From assembly GCA_944389895.1 (NCBI GenBank), contig CALXOA010000102.1, positions 1-35,990 of the forward strand: a stretch of 35,990 bases of DNA, written 5' to 3'. Below the pieces are notes generated by a model that saw only the letters and a list, made by a program, of their open reading frames with translations, ran no database searches and had not been told where the DNA came from. Made by a program: the position numbers and the translations under genes. Of the stretch, positions 17,154 to 25,117 are shown in pieces (the first letter of the stretch is position 1; every line of letters starts with the position of its first letter). Source of the DNA: an uncultured Victivallis sp. GTDB taxonomy: Bacteria; Verrucomicrobiota; Lentisphaeria; Victivallales; Victivallaceae.

Positions 17154-18373
17154 GGGGTGGACTCCTCGGGTTTCCGGTAGACGGCGATGACGATCGGGTT
17201 CTCCGCTTTCCAGCAGTTCGCAACCCCGAGAGGTTCCGACCGGCTGATATTGATGGAGAGCAGTTCGATGCGGTGATCGGCCAGCTCGGTACTCAAAGTG
17301 GCGACACTTTCGACCAGAACTGCGCCGGCGACCATGATTCCGCCTGGTTTCAGTTGTTTGAATGCCTTGTTCAGCAGTGATTTGAGTGACTTTCCTCCGC
17401 CCCCGACGAAAATACGGTCGGGGGAGGGGAGTTGTTCCAGCAATTCGAGTGCGTCACCGGTGTGCGGTGTCACGGTGTCGAGCCCCTCCTTCCCGATGTT
17501 GGCGATTGCTTCAGCAAGCCGCTCCGGGTTCCTGTCAACCAGATGAACCGCCAGGCCGCCGCAGAGTCCCGCCGCCTCGATTCCGACCGAACCGGAACCG
17601 GCGCCGAGGTCCCAGAGAACACCGGGGCGGAGCCGGAGTTTGGATAACACGATGGCGCGCACTTCCGGATGGGTAATCATGTTCTTGTGATGCAGGTAGT
17701 TGTCATCATTCAAGCCAAGCGGGAGTTCCGGCGCGGAGAGTGCCTCTTCCGGAAACAATATGAGGATCGACAGCGAACGGTCCAGCTCCGGGGCGGCTGC
17801 GAGTTCCGCCAGTCGGCCGGTTACAATCTTTTCTCCCTCGAGATTGAGGTCGCAACCGATCGCTCCGAATCGGTCTGCCGCCGCGGGAAACTTTTCCACC
17901 AGCTGTGCGGCGATACGGGGCGCACTGCGGTGTGCGTCCCCGTAGAGAATCGCACCGGAAGCACGGAGAATCCGGCGCCATGGAAGAGCCGACGGACGGC
18001 CGTGGAGCGGAAAGAACTGCAGTTTCTCCCACGGCAGACCGAGCTTCGCCGCAAGTGTCTGAAACGCGGTCGGAGCCGGATGAAAACGCAGGGGCGCTTT
18101 CGGCGCCAGCCGTCGCAGAGTTCCGCCGATCCCGCAGCAGAGCGGATCTCCCGAGGCCAGGATTACGACATGCCGGCATTCGGCGGCATGGACGAGATCG
18201 GGAATTGCTCCGGCAAGTGTTCCGTCAAGTTCCCGACGTTCCGCACCGATCTCCGGCGGCAGTTCCGCAAGCAACCTCCGGCTGCCGGCAATGAGATCGG
18301 CCCCGGCGAGAAGCCGTTGTACTGTTTCTGACCGGTCGGGGCCGTTGCAGCCGATGATGTCGATCGGATTCAT
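17150..18373 (-). CDS. cbiET: CbiE-CbiT fusion: C5,C15-methyltransferase and decarboxylase (CobL-type)
   Basis: This is a 407-residue protein. Residues about 1-205 are CbiE (IDIIGCNGPDRSETVQRLL, GSRRLLAELP, VVILASGDPLCCGIGGTL), the C5 methyltransferase of the tetrapyrrole methylase fold. The remainder is CbiT, a class I SAM methyltransferase and decarboxylase acting at C15/C12: MITHPEVRAIVLSKL, LWDLGAGSGSVGIEAA (SAM site) and DRIFVGGGG. The longer open frame to 19078 is a shadow of cbiD; the true start ATG 18373 overlaps the cbiD stop as ATGA. This fusion is widespread and is called CobL in aerobic producers. Confidence 0.95.
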   Translation of the reverse strand: MNPIDIIGCNGPDRSETVQRLLAGADLIAGSRRLLAELPPEIGAERRELDGTLAGAIPDLVHAAECRHVVILASGDPLCCGIGGTLRRLAPKAPLRFHPAPTAFQTLAAKLGLPWEKLQFFPLHGRPSALPWRRILRASGAILYGDAHRSAPRIAAQLVEKFPAAADRFGAIGCDLNLEGEKIVTGRLAELAAAPELDRSLSILILFPEEALSAPELPLGLNDDNYLHHKNMITHPEVRAIVLSKLRLRPGVLWDLGAGSGSVGIEAAGLCGGLAVHLVDRNPERLAEAIANIGKEGLDTVTPHTGDALELLEQLPSPDRIFVGGGGKSLKSLLNKAFKQLKPGGIMVAGAVLVESVATLSTELADHRIELLSINISRSEPLGVANCWKAENPIVIAVYRKPEESTP

Positions 18374-19452
18374 ATGATGCGTTCTCCCGATTCGTTGTAG
18401 AGTGCAAGCGTAAGATCGAGTCGCGGTCCCCAGGCGGAGAGGACGCGGTATGCCGCAGGATGGAGCCCGCGCAGAATTTTCTGAAATGTTTCCGCGGGAA
18501 CTGCTGCGGCGAGTTCCCCCATCGTGTTGATCCGACTCAGGTCCACCCCGGACGGTGCCAGACCGAAGTCGACGAGTCGCTGCGGCGTCAGTTTGACGTT
18601 GTGCGCATGGGTGTTCTCTTCGCCGCAGGCGTATTTGAAAAGTTTTCCCGGCATGCAGCCGATGATCAGGCGGCGTATGCCGGCGCTCTGCGCCGCAGTC
18701 ACCGCCGGGCGGATGAAGTCGGCGATCCGGATGACGGCCGACGGATCGAGTTCGGGGAAATCGCGCTGAAGTGCAGCGGCGGTCCGGCCGCCGGTCGCCA
18801 GCGCCGCAGTGTCGCCGCCGGCAGCGTGAATCATTTTCAGCTGAAGCGCGATCGTTGCGACATAGGCCGCGTTGGAGTATGGTTTGACGATTCCGGAGAC
18901 CCCGAGAATCGAGATCCCGTCGACGATGCCGAGCTCGGGATTCAATGTCTGTTTCGCAATTTCGCGTCCGTGCGGAACCGATACGGCAACCTTCAGGAAA
19001 TCGCTCTTTTTCCGCCCGAACCCGGCCAGCTCGAGGTTGCTGCGCAGCAATCGGCGCGGTCCGGGATTGATCGCCCATTTCCCCGGTTCCACCGCGAGGC
19101 CGGGGCGGGTCGCCAGACCGACTCCCGGCCCGCCGGTGAGAAGGAGCGTTCCGGAGCCGCAGGACTCAAGGTAGTCATGTTCTCCCGGCACTTCCGGCGT
19201 CATCGACACCGTGACCCGGATTTCGGCTCCATGGGTGGCGTCCGGATCGTCGCCGCCGTCTTTGATGACTGCGGCGTACCCGGGACGGACTTCATGGATC
19301 GGAATGGTGAGCCCGGTTCCGTCCGCCAGTCGGAGCGTAACTGCGGGGAGGCTCTTTCCGGATACGAGCGTCTCCCTGGCGGCAAGCGTCGCCGCCGCCA
19401 GGCAGCTGCCGGTGGTGTAACCGTCACGCAGTTTTCTGGTCGTATTCAGCAA
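18370..19452 (-). CDS. cbiD: Cobalt-precorrin-5B C1-methyltransferase
   Basis: This 360-residue enzyme methylates C1 in the anaerobic pathway. It has the CbiD N-terminus LRDGYTTGSCLAAATLAA, then IKDGGDDPDATHGAEI, GVGLATRPGL and AINPGPRRLL, and later VSGIVKPYSNAAY. Translation appears to start at a TTG (19452-19450): GGAG at 19464-19461 lies 8 bases upstream, and no suitable ATG comes before the conserved motif. The start overlaps the cbiC stop by 7 bases. The presence of cbiD and cbiG identifies the cobalt-early, oxygen-independent route. Confidence 0.94.
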   Translation of the reverse strand: MLNTTRKLRDGYTTGSCLAAATLAARETLVSGKSLPAVTLRLADGTGLTIPIHEVRPGYAAVIKDGGDDPDATHGAEIRVTVSMTPEVPGEHDYLESCGSGTLLLTGGPGVGLATRPGLAVEPGKWAINPGPRRLLRSNLELAGFGRKKSDFLKVAVSVPHGREIAKQTLNPELGIVDGISILGVSGIVKPYSNAAYVATIALQLKMIHAAGGDTAALATGGRTAAALQRDFPELDPSAVIRIADFIRPAVTAAQSAGIRRLIIGCMPGKLFKYACGEENTHAHNVKLTPQRLVDFGLAPSGVDLSRINTMGELAAAVPAETFQKILRGLHPAAYRVLSAWGPRLDLTLALYNESGERII

Positions 19453-20114
19453 AGTTCATTCTCCATGATACCGTGCAGCGTGGCGACCGCCAGCGGACTG
19501 CCGCCGCGACGGCCCGCAATCCGGATGCAGGGAGTCGGAATCCGGCGGGAAAGCTCCTTGGACTCGACCACATTGACAAATCCAACCGGCATCGCGATGA
19601 TCAGTGCCGGTGCAATGCGTTGCTCGTGGACCAGTTTCACCACGCCGGCCAGCGCGAGCGGTGCGTTTCCGCAGAGGAAGATTGCTCCGTCAAGTTCCTT
19701 CTGATGGAGTTCAACCGCCGCGAGAGCGCGGGTAATCCCCCTGCGTGCCGCAAGTTCCGCTGTTTCGGGATCCGCGACCGGACAGAGGATGGCGTCGCGG
19801 GCGTAACCGGGATGGAACTTCCGCAACTTCGCGATCGAAAGGCCCGACTTGATCATGTTTGAATCGGTGTAGATCCGGGCGCCCCGATGCAGCGCGGCGA
19901 GTCCGGCCTCGATCGCTCCCGGAGTGAACTCAAGCGCCTCCAGCAGGGTGAAGTCGGCCGTCGTATGGACGAGCCTGCGGGCGACATGCCATTCGGCTTC
20001 GTTGAAACGGTTCCGCAGTTCAGGGGAGACTTCCGCGTCGATCCGTCTGAAACTCTCCTGCTCGATTGCGCTGCCGGGCAGCTCCAGGAGGAGTGTGTCG
20101 AACCACTCTTTCAT
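19446..20114 (-). CDS. cbiC: Cobalt-precorrin-8 methylmutase
   Basis: This 222-residue enzyme moves the C11 methyl group to C12, giving cobyrinic acid. Typical segments are IEQESFRRIDAEV, VHTTADFTLLEALEFTPGAI with the active-site His, GARIYTDSNMIKSGLS and AIIAMPVGFVNVVESK-like text (ALIIAMPVGFVNVVESKE). It lies 3 bases after the corrinoid adenosyltransferase gene. Confidence 0.95.
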   Translation of the reverse strand: MKEWFDTLLLELPGSAIEQESFRRIDAEVSPELRNRFNEAEWHVARRLVHTTADFTLLEALEFTPGAIEAGLAALHRGARIYTDSNMIKSGLSIAKLRKFHPGYARDAILCPVADPETAELAARRGITRALAAVELHQKELDGAIFLCGNAPLALAGVVKLVHEQRIAPALIIAMPVGFVNVVESKELSRRIPTPCIRIAGRRGGSPLAVATLHGIMENELC

Positions 20115-20117
20115 ATC

Positions 20118-20648
20118 TCAGTAATCCAATCCTTTCCGTGCCGGGATCCCCCGGGTGTATTGATGCTTGACGGCGGTGATTTCGGAGACGAGATCCGCCA
20201 GCTCCGTCAGTTCCGGCGGAGAATGGCGCCCGGTGACGATCACATTGAGTCCGCTCCGCCGCGTTGCAAGCGCCGAAACGACCTTTCCCGCGTCGAGATA
20301 CCCGTGTGCCAGGGCAACATTGAGCTCATCGAGCACCAGGAGTTCCCCGTCGAAATCCCGCAACAGCTCCTCTGCACGCTTCCACCCCGCCCGGGCCGCC
20401 CCGGCGTGGTCGCCCGGCCGGGTGGAGAGCCCGAGCCCGTGGCACTCGAAGAGCGTATCCGGGAAATAACGCCGGAAGAACAATTTTTCCCCGGTGTCGC
20501 GGTCGCCTTTCATGAACTGCAGGATCGCAATCTTCCAACCCCATCCGAGTGCGCGGAGCGCCATGCCGAAGGCGCTTGAACTTTTCCCTTTGCCGTCTCC
20601 GGTCAGGTTGAGCAGCAATCCGGTTTCCCGGTTCTCTTGCTGAAGCAT
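20118..20648 (-). CDS. cobO: Cob(I)yrinic acid a,c-diamide adenosyltransferase (BtuR/CobO type)
   Basis: This 176-residue enzyme transfers the adenosyl group from ATP to cob(I)alamin or its precursors. It has the CobA/BtuR P-loop LLNLTGDGKGKSSSAFGMA, IAILQFMKGD, LLVLDELNVALAHGYLD, the NVIVTGRHSP motif and a C-terminal ITAVKHQYTRGIPARKGLDY tail. It lies 3 bases after the cobD-cbiP stop. Confidence 0.96.
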   Translation of the reverse strand: MLQQENRETGLLLNLTGDGKGKSSSAFGMALRALGWGWKIAILQFMKGDRDTGEKLFFRRYFPDTLFECHGLGLSTRPGDHAGAARAGWKRAEELLRDFDGELLVLDELNVALAHGYLDAGKVVSALATRRSGLNVIVTGRHSPPELTELADLVSEITAVKHQYTRGIPARKGLDY

Positions 20649-20651
20649 GAT

Positions 20652-23213
20652 TCACCTCAATCCGATTCGTTTGTAGAGTGCTGGAATATCGACCCGGGAG
20701 CGGACGTGGTCCGCGAGCCGGTTCAGCGCCTCTTCCGTTCCGTAATGTGCGGTTATGCCCCCGAGTGGAGCGAGACCGTGTCGCTTCCTGACTTCATCCA
20801 GCCACCTGCGGCGGAACACATCGTCGTCGAAGATTCCGTGCAGATAGCTGGTGAAAATGTTGTCGCATTCGTAACCGATCTCCTCCCCGGAATCCGCCCG
20901 CATCCTCCGGATTGTTTCCTGAGCGGTGCATTCGGTTACGCCGTGGTGGATTTCATACCCGCTTACCCGGCTGCCGTCGGCCCGGCTTCCCACAGTCCGG
21001 CGCAGAATTTTTTCACGTTTCAGCGTTGTGTTCAGCGGCAGCAGTCCGAGGCAGCGGATTTCGACGGTTTCGGATTCCAGCCTATCCGGGTCGAGTAGCC
21101 GATCGCCGAGCAGCTGGAGTCCGCCGCAGATTCCGACGATCGTCGCGCCGCGCCGCGCCGCTTCGCGGATTTTTCCGGTGAGCCCCGCCTGTTCGAGAAG
21201 TGCGAGGTCGGCTCCCACACTGCGGCTGCCGGGCAGAATCACGATGTCAGGATTTCCAAAATCTTCGGCGGATGCGATTTTGCGTACCGTCACATCCGGT
21301 TCCAGTTCGAAGGGAACGAAGTCGGTGAAGTTTGCAACATGACCGAGACGGAGCAGGGCGAGGTCAAGCGTCCGGTCGAATTTCGGTGCCGGGCGGATGA
21401 AGGAAAAGTTGACGGAATCCTCCTCCGGCAGCCCGAGGTCGCCGAAATAATCGATTACGCCGAGCACCGGTTTCCCGGTGAAGCGTCGGATGCTCTCATG
21501 GGCGTCGCCGAGAAGGGATGGATCTCCGCGGAACTTGTTTACCAGAAAGCCCGCCAGCAACTTCCGTTCCCGGCGGTCGAACGTCGCATAAGTGCCGAGA
21601 AAGGAGGCGTAGACGCCGCCCCGGTCGATGTCTCCGACGAGCAGCACCTGCGCTTTGGCGTAGTCGGCCATGCGCATGTTGACGATATCGGAGCTCTTGA
21701 GGTTGATTTCCCCGGGACTTCCGGCGCCTTCCAGCACCACCGCTTCGAAGTCGGAAGCGAGGCTCCGGTAACTTTTCCTGACCTCGTCCCACAATTCGGC
21801 CTTGCGGGCGAAATACTCCCGCACCCGCATGGAGCCGATCGGTCTGCCGTGGAGAATCACCTGACTGCCCAGATCACTCTGCGGTTTCAGCGGGAGCGGA
21901 TTCATCCGGACATCCGGCTCCAGCCGGCACGCTTCGGCCTGAACCGCCTGAGCCCGCCCGATTTCGCCGCCGTCGGCGGTCACAAAGGAGTTGAGCGCCA
22001 TGTTCTGCGCTTTGAAGGGCGCTACTGCGATACCATCCTGCAGCATGATCCGGCAGAACGCGGCGGCGAGGACGCTTTTTCCCGCGTTGGAACAGGTCCC
22101 CTGGAGCATCAATGCCGGTGTCGGACGCCGTTCGGAGAGAAAGGGGCCGGGAGGACAGAGCAGCCGGTCGAGGCCTGCGAGCAGACGCGCATTGTCGTCG
22201 GCGTTGCGAACCGCGACACGGAAGTAACCCGCCCCGAGCCCCGGATAGTTCGAGGCGTCCCGGAGCGCGATTCCGGATTCCCGGAGCAGGCGGGTGCCGA
22301 GATCGGGCCGGTTGGAATGGAGCAGCAGATAATTCGCCAGAGACGGGAATACCCGGATCCCCGGCCGCTTCGCCAGTTCTCCTGCCAGCTTCTCCCGGAG
22401 GTTTGCGGGCAATTCGAGGCTCTCTGCGCGGTAACGGTCAAGACGCTCCGAAAAAATCAGTTCCATCACTTTTTCCGCAACACTCCCCAGACTCCAGCAG
22501 GGCAGCAGTTCCCGGAGGCGCGCAATCGTTTCCGGGGCGCCGGCGGCGTAACCCATGCGCAATCCGGGCAGTGCATGGAACTTCGTCAGCGAACGCACCA
22601 CCGTCAGGTTGGGCGGCAGCGGAAAAGCAAGCCGGTATTCCGGAGGCAGAAAGTCGATGAACGCCTCATCGATGATGAAATGGACGCCGGGATGATTCTC
22701 CGCCAGAAGCCGGAGCGTTGCCGCCGGAAGCGCCGTTCCGGTCGGATTTGCCGGATTGCCGAATACCGCCAGATCTCCCGGCCTGAGGGCGGCGGAGAAC
22801 TCTTCCGGGGCGATTCGGAAATCGTTGTCCGCTTTCAGTTCGAATCGGATGATTTCCATTCCGGCGTTCCGGCAGGCCGCTTCATACTCCAGATATCCGG
22901 GGACGGGAAGTACTGCGCGTCGAGCAGGGATCGCCCGCGGCAGCAGGGCGAGCAGTTCACTCGAACCGTTTCCCGGTTGAACGCATTCGGCCGGACAACC
23001 GATCCGGTCCGCGATCCGCCCGGCGATTGTTTCGCCTGCCGGGTCGGGGTAGTGGTCGAGCGCATCGAAGGCGGCGTAATACGCCTCGAAGGCTTCAGGC
23101 GGCGGTCCGGCCGGATTCAGGTTCACACTGAAGTCGAGCAGTTCTTCGGGCCGGCGCCCGGCCAGTTCTGCGAGACGGTGAAGATTTCCACCGTGTGATA
23201 TGGTTTCATTCAT
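20652..23213 (-). CDS. cobD-cbiP: CobD-CbiP fusion: threonine-phosphate decarboxylase plus cobyric acid synthase
   Basis: This is an 853-residue bifunctional protein. Residues about 1-360 form a PLP-dependent aminotransferase-fold enzyme of the CobD type: ISHGGNLHRLAEL, LDFSVNLNPAGPP, FGNPANPTG, FIIDEAFIDFLP and SLTKFHALPGLRMGY with the PLP Lys at about 211. Residues about 363-853 are CbiP/CobQ: MLQGTCSNAGKSVLAAAFC, VAPFKAQNMALNSFVT, EIGRAQAVQAEA, LVGDIDRGGVYAS, and a glutaminase with VGICGGLQLLG (Cys about 696) and SGYEIHHG. CobD makes (R)-1-amino-2-propanol phosphate and CbiP makes cobyric acid, which are the two substrates of CbiB. The ATG at 23213 overlaps the upstream stop as ATGA; an in-frame GTG at 23222 is less likely. 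Confidence 0.94.
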   Translation of the reverse strand: MNETISHGGNLHRLAELAGRRPEELLDFSVNLNPAGPPPEAFEAYYAAFDALDHYPDPAGETIAGRIADRIGCPAECVQPGNGSSELLALLPRAIPARRAVLPVPGYLEYEAACRNAGMEIIRFELKADNDFRIAPEEFSAALRPGDLAVFGNPANPTGTALPAATLRLLAENHPGVHFIIDEAFIDFLPPEYRLAFPLPPNLTVVRSLTKFHALPGLRMGYAAGAPETIARLRELLPCWSLGSVAEKVMELIFSERLDRYRAESLELPANLREKLAGELAKRPGIRVFPSLANYLLLHSNRPDLGTRLLRESGIALRDASNYPGLGAGYFRVAVRNADDNARLLAGLDRLLCPPGPFLSERRPTPALMLQGTCSNAGKSVLAAAFCRIMLQDGIAVAPFKAQNMALNSFVTADGGEIGRAQAVQAEACRLEPDVRMNPLPLKPQSDLGSQVILHGRPIGSMRVREYFARKAELWDEVRKSYRSLASDFEAVVLEGAGSPGEINLKSSDIVNMRMADYAKAQVLLVGDIDRGGVYASFLGTYATFDRRERKLLAGFLVNKFRGDPSLLGDAHESIRRFTGKPVLGVIDYFGDLGLPEEDSVNFSFIRPAPKFDRTLDLALLRLGHVANFTDFVPFELEPDVTVRKIASAEDFGNPDIVILPGSRSVGADLALLEQAGLTGKIREAARRGATIVGICGGLQLLGDRLLDPDRLESETVEIRCLGLLPLNTTLKREKILRRTVGSRADGSRVSGYEIHHGVTECTAQETIRRMRADSGEEIGYECDNIFTSYLHGIFDDDVFRRRWLDEVRKRHGLAPLGGITAHYGTEEALNRLADHVRSRVDIPALYKRIGLR

Positions 23214-24229
23214 CGGGTACACCCCCAGAAAATCACGATTGCCGCCAGCGTCAGTGTGGCGCGCAGCAGCATCGAAGTTGCACTGATGATTGCACCGTCA
23301 CGCCCGGGATAAATTCCGAGCGAAACCGGCATACCCCTGCGGATGATCCGCACGAAGCCGTTGACCACATTGCCGAGCAGCAGCACCAGAACAAGTTGCG
23401 AAGTCGTCAGAAGCTCCTTGCGCAGAAGTTCGACCGCCACCCCCGCCGCGCTCAGCATACCGCCGAACCGGGCAGCGAAAACGCTCCACGCCTCAGGGGG
23501 CAGAGTCCGCTGTACCGGTTCCGGCAGATGTTCTGCGAAGTCGAAAACGCCGTATCGTACCGCGACCGACGTCCAGAGAAAGAAGGGAACGGTCAGAAAC
23601 AGAGTCCGCCCCAGAAACTGACCGGTACGAAATCCCGCCTGCCGGATTGCGATCGGCCAGCGTTTCGGTTCCGGCACCGGAGCCGGAGCTTCGGCTCCGC
23701 GTGCGGTCGCCGGAGCGGTAAGACGTGCATAACCAAGTACCAGGAAAAGCATTACGAAGAGAACCGTCCACGAAATCAGATAGTAAATCAGACCGGCCTT
23801 TCCGATCAGCGCGATGATCGGAAAGGCGTTGGTCAAATTGACCACGAGCAGCGTGACCGGAGCACCTCCGACGGCAGCGAGAATCATTTCCCGGCGGGTG
23901 ATCCGTCCTTCTTCGCGCGCCCGCGCGAGCAGAAGGCCGGTGGCTGCGGTCGACGCGAGGGCGGCGGTCAAGCCTGCCGCCGCGTCTGCGGGAAGCCTCG
24001 CGAACCGCGTCAACGGTGCGAGAAAGCGGCCGAGTTTTGCAAGGAGACCGCGAAATTCAAGCAGTGCGGTCACGAAACTGATCGTTGCGACCTGAAGCAG
24101 AATCCGCCCGAGCATCAGCAGCGCCGACGGCAGAGCCGCGGATCCGAGAACGAGGCATGCCGTACCGCTGGCAGCCACTGAGCAGAGAAGCAGCAGACGC
24201 TTCAGACGGATGTTCCGGGGCTTCGTCAT
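23210..24229 (-). CDS. Multi-pass membrane protein of the nucleoside-recognition (Gate) type
   Basis: This is a 339-residue protein with about eight hydrophobic segments and two related halves. LASTAATGLLLARAREEGRITRREMILAAVGGAPVT and the later GIYPGRDGAIISATSMLLRATL resemble the Gate or nucleoside-recognition domain (PF07670) found in spore maturation proteins SpmA/B and in concentrative transporters. That likeness is judged by eye. It lies inside the cobalamin operon between btuD and cobD-cbiP and overlaps the latter as ATGA, so a role in moving a corrinoid, a precursor or the lower-ligand base across the inner membrane is inferred from context only. GGGAGG lies about 13 bases before its ATG. 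Confidence 0.65.
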   Translation of the reverse strand: MTKPRNIRLKRLLLLCSVAASGTACLVLGSAALPSALLMLGRILLQVATISFVTALLEFRGLLAKLGRFLAPLTRFARLPADAAAGLTAALASTAATGLLLARAREEGRITRREMILAAVGGAPVTLLVVNLTNAFPIIALIGKAGLIYYLISWTVLFVMLFLVLGYARLTAPATARGAEAPAPVPEPKRWPIAIRQAGFRTGQFLGRTLFLTVPFFLWTSVAVRYGVFDFAEHLPEPVQRTLPPEAWSVFAARFGGMLSAAGVAVELLRKELLTTSQLVLVLLLGNVVNGFVRIIRRGMPVSLGIYPGRDGAIISATSMLLRATLTLAAIVIFWGCTR

Positions 24230-24321
24230 AAGCGGAGAGTCGCCTCCCGGAAAATCCCGGCGGTTGCGGCAGCGCTGCCTTCCGTGGCCGGAGTGTTGAG
24301 TTTACCGCGGGATTCAGCCAT
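24226..24321 (-). CDS. Possible 31-residue small protein between btuD and the Gate gene
   Basis: ATG 24321 is preceded by GGGGAG at the usual 7-base distance. The frame overlaps the end of btuD, and its TGA (24228-24226) overlaps the next gene's ATG (24229-24227). It would encode MAESRGKLNTPATEGSAAAT followed by AGIFREATLRL. No similarity is recognised. It may be a true small protein, or a short coupling cistron that carries ribosomes to the membrane protein gene. Confidence 0.4.
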   Translation of the reverse strand: MAESRGKLNTPATEGSAAATAGIFREATLRL

Positions 24322-25117
24322 GATTTTTCTCCCCGGTGCTGCGGCAGGAACCGGTCGGAATACAGAAAGGAATCCCGTCGGTTCCGACTGCGATCTCTGT
24401 TTCGATCTCGAAGATCTCGCGCAGAATTTCCGGCTTCATGAGCTCGGAAACGGTTCCGCTGTAACGGATTTTTCCATCACGAATCGCTGCCAGTCGGTCG
24501 GAGCAGCGTGCCGCGAGGTTGAGGTCGTGCAACACCATCACCACGGTGAGACCGGAAGTGCGGTTCAGATTGCGGACCAGCTCCGTCACTTCATATTGGC
24601 AACAGACGTCGAGGAACGTGGTCGGTTCGTCGAGCAGCAGAATTTCCGGTTCCTGGGCCAGCGTCATCGCAATCCACGCCCGCTGGCGTTCCCCGCCGGA
24701 GAGCGTCGTGAGCAGACGATCCCGCAGTACTCCGAGCCGGGTCATCTCCAGAGCCTGATCGACCACCTCCTGATCGTGTTTCGAGGCCGGAGTGAAAGCG
24801 CGCCGGTGCGGAAATCGGCCGAAGGCGACCAGTTGCCCGACCGTCAGTTCTCCCGGTGCATGATGGAGTTGCGGCAGCAACGCGAGGTCGCGTGCGAGTT
24901 TTGCCGTGTCGAGTGTATGGATCGCTTTCCCGTCAAGATAGACCGCTCCCCGTTGCGGCCTCAGCAGCCGACCGATCGTCTTGAGCAGGGTGGACTTTCC
25001 ACAACCGTTGGGGCCGAGCAGCGTGGTGATTTTTCCTTCGGGAATTTCAAAGTTGATCTCTTCGAGCACGGTTTTCCGACCGTACCCGGCGGAGAGATTC
25101 CGGATTTCAAGCTTCAT
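24314..25117 (-). CDS. btuD: Corrinoid (FecE/BtuD-type) ABC transporter ATP-binding protein
   Basis: This 267-residue ATPase energises corrinoid import through the permease encoded just upstream. Walker A is LLGPNGCGKSTLLK, the signature motif LSGGERQRAWIAMTLA, Walker B EILLLDEPTTFLDV and the switch His VMVLHDLN. The ATG at 25117 is preferred to the in-frame GTG at 25123, because GGAGG lies 7 bases before the ATG. It overlaps btuC by 11 bases. The family also serves siderophores and haem; position in a cobalamin-riboswitch operon supports a corrinoid substrate. Confidence 0.9.
   Translation of the reverse strand: MKLEIRNLSAGYGRKTVLEEINFEIPEGKITTLLGPNGCGKSTLLKTIGRLLRPQRGAVYLDGKAIHTLDTAKLARDLALLPQLHHAPGELTVGQLVAFGRFPHRRAFTPASKHDQEVVDQALEMTRLGVLRDRLLTTLSGGERQRAWIAMTLAQEPEILLLDEPTTFLDVCCQYEVTELVRNLNRTSGLTVVMVLHDLNLAARCSDRLAAIRDGKIRYSGTVSELMKPEILREIFEIETEIAVGTDGIPFCIPTGSCRSTGEKNHG

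Noticed and set aside
18374..19078. N-terminal extension of the cbiET frame
   Set aside because: This part lies in another frame of cbiD and encodes an Arg-rich text without motifs; the real start at 18373 overlaps the cbiD stop as ATGA.
21339..23198. 619-codon open frame on the plus strand inside the cobD-cbiP gene
   Set aside because: It is antisense to a clearly recognisable gene; high G+C leaves long open shadow frames. Its translation has no family motif and is rich in Arg, Pro and Gly.
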